A program made the translations under genes and the position numbers. A DNA stretch of 64,000 bases, taken from Janibacter corallicola NBRC 107790 (GTDB lineage: Bacteria > Actinomycetota > Actinomycetes > Actinomycetales > Dermatophilaceae). A model generated the notes under the pieces. It did no database searches, had not been told where the DNA came from, and was given only the letters and a program-made list of their open reading frames with translations. The DNA lies in the NCBI RefSeq assembly GCF_001570965.1, contig NZ_BCSR01000005.1:1-64000 (forward strand). Reading direction: 5' to 3'. Below, piece by piece: positions 60,660-64,000 of the stretch (position 1 is its first letter; the number at the start of each line of letters is the position of its first letter).

Positions 60660-61393
60660 GCACCGACGTCCACGACCGGCTGCAGGACCTCGCGGCCCGG
60701 GGCGAAGGGGACTTCGCCGCCACCGAGCGAGAGCTCGGGGAGACCTACGAAGGGCGGGTGGAGACCACCCGCCGCGTCCTGCGGTGGGCGGAGGAGGCCT
60801 TCGGGGAGGGCCTGACGACCGCCTCCTCGATGGGGGACGAGGTGCTCGTCCACCTCGTCGGGACGACGCTGTCCGAGGCGGATGTCTGCTTCATCGACAC
60901 GGGGTACCACTTCGCCGAGACCCTCGGCACCCGTGACGCCTTCGCGGCGATGCCCGCGCTGCGCATCCGCACGGTCACGCCGCTGCAGAGCGTCGAGGAG
61001 CAGGACGCGGAGTACGGTGCGCGGCTGCACGACCGGGAGCCCGACCAGTGCTGCGCCATGCGCAAGGTCGAGCCCCTGGAGCGGGCGCTCCGGGGGTACG
61101 ACGCCTGGGTCACCGGCATGCGACGGGAGGACGCGCCCACGCGCACCGACATCTCCCTCGTCGGGTGGGACGCCCGCCGTGGGATGGTCAAGCTCAACCC
61201 GCTGGCCGCCTGGAGCCAGGAGGACGTGGAGCGTTTCGCGGCGGAGGAGGGGGTCCTCCTCAACCCGCTGCGCCGGCTCGGCTTCGCCTCCATCGGGTGC
61301 GCCCCGTGCACCCGGGCCGTCGCGCCGGGTGAGGACGCGCGCGCGGGACGCTGGTCGGGCACCGACAAGGTCGAGTGCGGTCTGCACACGTGA
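60656..61393 (+). CDS. cysH: APS reductase, [4Fe-4S] type CysH
   Basis: 245 residues. CCAM (about 126) and GCAPC (about 217-221) are the two Cys pairs that bind a 4Fe-4S cluster, so adenylyl sulfate rather than PAPS should be the substrate. SSMGDEVLVHL, CFIDTGYHF, GMRREDAPTR and the C-terminal ECGLH (catalytic Cys, about 242) are all present. It supplies sulfite to the reductase before it. Its stop overlaps the 23-codon reading frame that follows. Confidence 0.93.
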   Translation: MSTDVHDRLQDLAARGEGDFAATERELGETYEGRVETTRRVLRWAEEAFGEGLTTASSMGDEVLVHLVGTTLSEADVCFIDTGYHFAETLGTRDAFAAMPALRIRTVTPLQSVEEQDAEYGARLHDREPDQCCAMRKVEPLERALRGYDAWVTGMRREDAPTRTDISLVGWDARRGMVKLNPLAAWSQEDVERFAAEEGVLLNPLRRLGFASIGCAPCTRAVAPGEDARAGRWSGTDKVECGLHT

Positions 61394-61461
61394 CTGCGGC
61401 GGCACCCGGCCCGGTCACCCTCGTCGCCGCGGCCCCGGCCGCCGCGCGGGTGGGCACATGA
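61390..61461 (+). pseudogene. 23-codon bridging frame, possible relic of cobA (SUMT)
   Basis: GTG 61390 overlaps the cysH stop (GTGA). The frame ends in TGA 61459-61461, which overlaps the next ATG (ATGA). It encodes MTAAAPGPVTLVAAAPAAARVGT. The stretch VTLVAAAPAAARVGT lines up with VTLVGAGPGDPGLLT, the usual N-terminus of uroporphyrinogen-III C-methyltransferase, the enzyme that makes the chelatase's precursor. It may be a deletion remnant that keeps translational coupling. Chance low-complexity similarity is the alternative. Confidence 0.35.
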
Positions 61462-62126
61462 GCACGGTGCTGCTGGCCCACGGGTCCCCGGACCGACGGC
61501 ATGCGGAGACGCTGGACCGGCTGCGCGCACGCGTCAGCGTGCGGATCGGGCCGACCCGGCTGGCCTTCCTCGAGCACGACCTGCCGCGCCCGGAGGCCGT
61601 CGCCGCGGATCTCTCCGGTCGGGTGGGGCTCGTCCCGCTGCTCGTCACGCCCGCCCACCACGCCCGCGTGGACCTGCCCGGGGCCGTGGCCCGGCTCGCC
61701 ACCGGGGGAGCCGACGTGCGTCGGGCCCGGCCCCTCGGTGGGCACCGGCTCCTCCTGGAAGCGGTCGCGGAGCGTCTGCTCGGTGCCGGTCACCCCGTGG
61801 ACACGCCGGCGCTCCTCGTCGCGGGGGGCAGCAGCTCCGGCCACGCCGCGTCCGGGTTGCGGGAGCTGGTCGAGACGCACGGCCCCGCCTCCTGGTCCAG
61901 CACGACCCTCTCGGCCCCCGAGCCGGGCCTCGCGGAGGGCCGGGTGGTCATCCCCTTCGTCCTCGCCGAAGGGGTCCTGCACGACCTGGTGGCACGGTTC
62001 GCCGCAAGGGCAGGGGCTCCCTTCGTCCCCGGCGGACTGGCGGACACCGAGTCGGTGACGGCGCTGGTCGGGCACCGGGCCGCCGAGGCGGGCTCGGCCC
62101 CCTTCGCCCTGCAGCCGGCCTGCTGA
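61458..62126 (+). CDS. sirohydrochlorin ferrochelatase-like protein (CbiX/SirB family)
   Basis: 222 residues, ATG 61458. The N-terminal STVLLAHGSPDRRHAET holds the first metal His (about 9). VPLLVTPAHHARVDLPGAV (about 61-79) holds the second, in the HHARVD form common in actinobacterial members. A degenerate second half of the same fold follows (VDTPALLVAGGSSSGHAASGLRELV). It inserts iron into sirohydrochlorin to form the sirohaem of the reductase two genes upstream. A small 6-bp hairpin (TCCCGC-TCC-GCGGGA) follows at 62127-62141. Confidence 0.87.
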   Translation: MSTVLLAHGSPDRRHAETLDRLRARVSVRIGPTRLAFLEHDLPRPEAVAADLSGRVGLVPLLVTPAHHARVDLPGAVARLATGGADVRRARPLGGHRLLLEAVAERLLGAGHPVDTPALLVAGGSSSGHAASGLRELVETHGPASWSSTTLSAPEPGLAEGRVVIPFVLAEGVLHDLVARFAARAGAPFVPGGLADTESVTALVGHRAAEAGSAPFALQPAC

Positions 62127-62194
62127 TCCCGCTCCGCGGGAACACCGCGCGCTCGGTCACGGTTGTCCTCCGCGAGAGGGAGAGGAGGACGTGC

Positions 62195-64000
62195 ATGTCG
62201 ATGGGTGGTTCGCCGTGGGCGCTCATGCGCAGCATGAGCCAACGGGAAGCAGCCGACCGCGACCCCCTGCCCAAGGGCACCGCGCGTCGGGTGCTCGGCC
62301 ATGCCCGGCCCTACTCCCGGATCATCATCGGCTTCCTCGTCCTGACCGCTCTCGGGTCGGCGACGGTCGTGGCCAGCCCGCTGCTGCTGCAGCGCCTCAT
62401 CGACGACGGCGTCATCCCCGGGGACCGCTCGGTCGTCATCGTGCTGGCGCTGCTCGTCGCGCTCGTCGCCGTGGTCGAGGCCGCGAGCACCCTGACCCAG
62501 CGGTGGCTCTCGGCGAAGATCGGTGAGGGACTCATCCGCGACATGCGCGTCGAGGTCTTCGAGCACGTGCTCGACCAGCCGATCGCCTTCTTCACCCGGG
62601 CGCAGACCGGGGCGCTCGTCACGCGGCTGAACTCCGACGTCATCGGTGCCCAGCAGGCCTTCACGACGGTGCTCTCCTCCGTGGTCAGCAACGTCATCTC
62701 GCTCGTGCTGATCATCGGAGCCATGGTCTCGCTGTCCTGGCAGCTCACCCTCGCCGCGCTCGCGCTCGTGCCGCTCTTCGTCCTCCCCGCGAAGTGGATG
62801 GGACGGCGGCTGGCGCGGCTGTCGGCCGAGCAGATGAACCTCAACGCCGACCTCGGCACCCAGATGACCGAGCGCTTCAACGTCGCGGGGGCACTGCTGG
62901 TGAAGATCTTCGGGCAGCCCGCCCGGGAGGTCGCCGAGTACGACACCCGGGCCACGCGGGTGCGCGACATCGGCGTGCAGATCGCGGTCAACCGCGGCGC
63001 CTTCTTCGTCATGCTCACCGCGCTCGCCTCCCTCGCCACGGCGATGGTCTACGGCGTCGGGGGACTGATGGCGGTCGGTGGCGGGCTCACCGTCGGCACC
63101 CTGCTCGCGCTGGCCGCGCTGCTCGCCCGGCTGTACGGCCCGCTCACCGCGATCTCGAACGTGCGCGTCGACGTCCTCACCGCGCTCGTCTCCTTCGCCC
63201 GGCTGTTCGAGGTGCTCGACCTCCGGTCGACGGTCACGGAGGCCCCGGACGCGGTGGACCTGCCCTCCGACGGGGCGCTCTCCGTCGAGCTCGAGGACGT
63301 CGTCTTCGGCTACCCGGGCGCCGACGAGATCTCCATCGCCTCGCTCGAGGCCCGCGCCACCGGTGACCGCAGCGGATCCGGCCCCGTCCTCGACGGGGTC
63401 ACCCTCCGTGCCGAGCCCGGTCAGCTGGTGGCGCTCGTGGGCCCCAGCGGAGCCGGCAAGACGACGATCACCTCGCTCGTCGCCCGGCTCTACGACCCGA
63501 GCAGCGGCACGGTGCGCGTCGGGGGCACGGACCTGCGCCACGCGACGAAGTCCTCTGTCGGGGAGACCATCGGCATGGTCACCCAGGAGGCGCACCTCTT
63601 CCACGACACCATCCGGGCCAACCTCGCCTACGCCCAGCCGGAGGCCACCGAGCAGGAGATGGTCGCGGCCCTGCAGGCTGCCCAGATCTGGCCCCTCGTG
63701 CAGTCCCTGCCCTCGGGCCTGGACACCGTCGTCGGCGACCGTGGCCACCGGCTCTCCGGCGGGGAGAAGCAGCGCTTCGCCATCGCCCGCCTGCTGCTGA
63801 AGTCGCCCTCGGTCATCGTGCTCGACGAGGCCACGGCGCACCTGGACAGCGAGTCCGAGGTCGCGGTCCAGGGGGCCCTGGACAGGGCCTTGGAGGGGCG
63901 CACGGCACTGGTCATCGCCCACCGGCTGTCCACGATCCGTGGCGCGGACCGGATCGTCGTCGTGGACGGGGGCCGGGTCCGGGAGAGCGGCACCCACGAG
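62195..64000 (+). CDS. ABC exporter, fused permease-ATPase (right-truncated)
   Basis: 602 residues visible, no stop before the window ends. ATG 62195 with AGGAGG 6 bases upstream. A hydrophilic 35-residue lead precedes six helices (about 45-330; for example IIIGFLVLTALGSATVV and FFVMLTALASLATAMVYGVGG). The nucleotide-binding domain has Walker A LVGPSGAGKTTITSL (about 414-428), signature LSGGEKQRFAIARLLL (about 521-536), Walker B SVIVLDEATAHLD and H-loop IAHRL. It is a type IV half exporter for lipids, drugs or peptides. A linker between strands (ATGDRSGSGP, about 388-398) is longer than usual. Substrate unknown. Confidence 0.9.
   Translation, partial: MSMGGSPWALMRSMSQREAADRDPLPKGTARRVLGHARPYSRIIIGFLVLTALGSATVVASPLLLQRLIDDGVIPGDRSVVIVLALLVALVAVVEAASTLTQRWLSAKIGEGLIRDMRVEVFEHVLDQPIAFFTRAQTGALVTRLNSDVIGAQQAFTTVLSSVVSNVISLVLIIGAMVSLSWQLTLAALALVPLFVLPAKWMGRRLARLSAEQMNLNADLGTQMTERFNVAGALLVKIFGQPAREVAEYDTRATRVRDIGVQIAVNRGAFFVMLTALASLATAMVYGVGGLMAVGGGLTVGTLLALAALLARLYGPLTAISNVRVDVLTALVSFARLFEVLDLRSTVTEAPDAVDLPSDGALSVELEDVVFGYPGADEISIASLEARATGDRSGSGPVLDGVTLRAEPGQLVALVGPSGAGKTTITSLVARLYDPSSGTVRVGGTDLRHATKSSVGETIGMVTQEAHLFHDTIRANLAYAQPEATEQEMVAALQAAQIWPLVQSLPSGLDTVVGDRGHRLSGGEKQRFAIARLLLKSPSVIVLDEATAHLDSESEVAVQGALDRALEGRTALVIAHRLSTIRGADRIVVVDGGRVRESGTHE

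Noticed and set aside
62191..62526. A 111-codon frame starting GTG 62191
   Set aside because: It overlaps the ABC exporter start in another frame, while the exporter has the ribosome site and a full family match.

Overview
The window is gap-free chromosomal DNA from a very GC-rich Gram-positive actinobacterium. I infer an Intrasporangiaceae-like member of the Micrococcales, at family level only. The reasons are pervasive GTG starts and ATGA/GTGA stop-start overlaps, and actinobacterial hallmark genes in their usual neighbourhoods: RbpA, WhiA, OpcA, AftD, a CoaE-GrpB fusion and a SufR-type SUF operon. I see no rRNA, tRNA, CRISPR, IS element or prophage. No gene-free stretch exceeds 300 bases; the longest are 46230-46402 and 47354-47532.

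Layout. (1) 1-13537 is an envelope glycan island. It holds an AftD-type arabinofuranosyltransferase, a shorter AftD-like membrane protein, a tiny DUF2613-like protein, a GT4 glycosyltransferase, two methyltransferases, an acyltransferase-3 protein, the heptose genes hddA-gmhA-gmhB and a DUF3068 membrane protein. (2) 13544-25490 is mixed housekeeping: rpsA, coaE-grpB, uvrB, terC-like, EamA and LysE exporters, a HIT protein, a glyoxalase-II-like hydrolase and a GH15 enzyme. (3) 25566-33928 holds uvrA, a Rieske lipoprotein, uvrC and the rapZ-yvcK-whiA block. (4) 34026-46229 is central carbon metabolism: gap-pgk-tpiA-secG-rbpA on the plus strand, facing tkt-tal-pgi-zwf-opcA-pgl on the minus strand. 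(5) 46403-50009 has ctaB and ctaA for haem O/A, then a two-gene ABC transporter. (6) 50097-56650 is the sufR-B-D-Rieske-C-S-U-T Fe-S operon, followed by an acVLRF1-like peptidyl-tRNA hydrolase and an ABC-F ATPase. (7) 59001-62126 is assimilatory sulfate reduction (sulfite reductase, APS reductase, sirohydrochlorin chelatase). A truncated ABC exporter runs off the right edge.

The genes fit together functionally. The SUF operon supplies clusters needed by the sulfite and APS reductases. The chelatase makes sirohaem for the reductase. Glycolysis and the pentose phosphate pathway sit back to back, and the pentose pathway can supply sedoheptulose-7-phosphate for the heptose genes. uvrA, uvrB and uvrC lie within 13.5 kb of each other.

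Three signals cross gene boundaries. A nonamer, CGAAGGGGG, occurs at least 35 times on both strands in coding and non-coding DNA, and builds the two best terminators as inverted pairs. Many genes have a TANNNT box ending 5-8 bases before the start codon, which implies leaderless mRNAs and revises some starts. Several short palindromes sit at the promoters of the glycan, SUF and sulfite-reduction genes.
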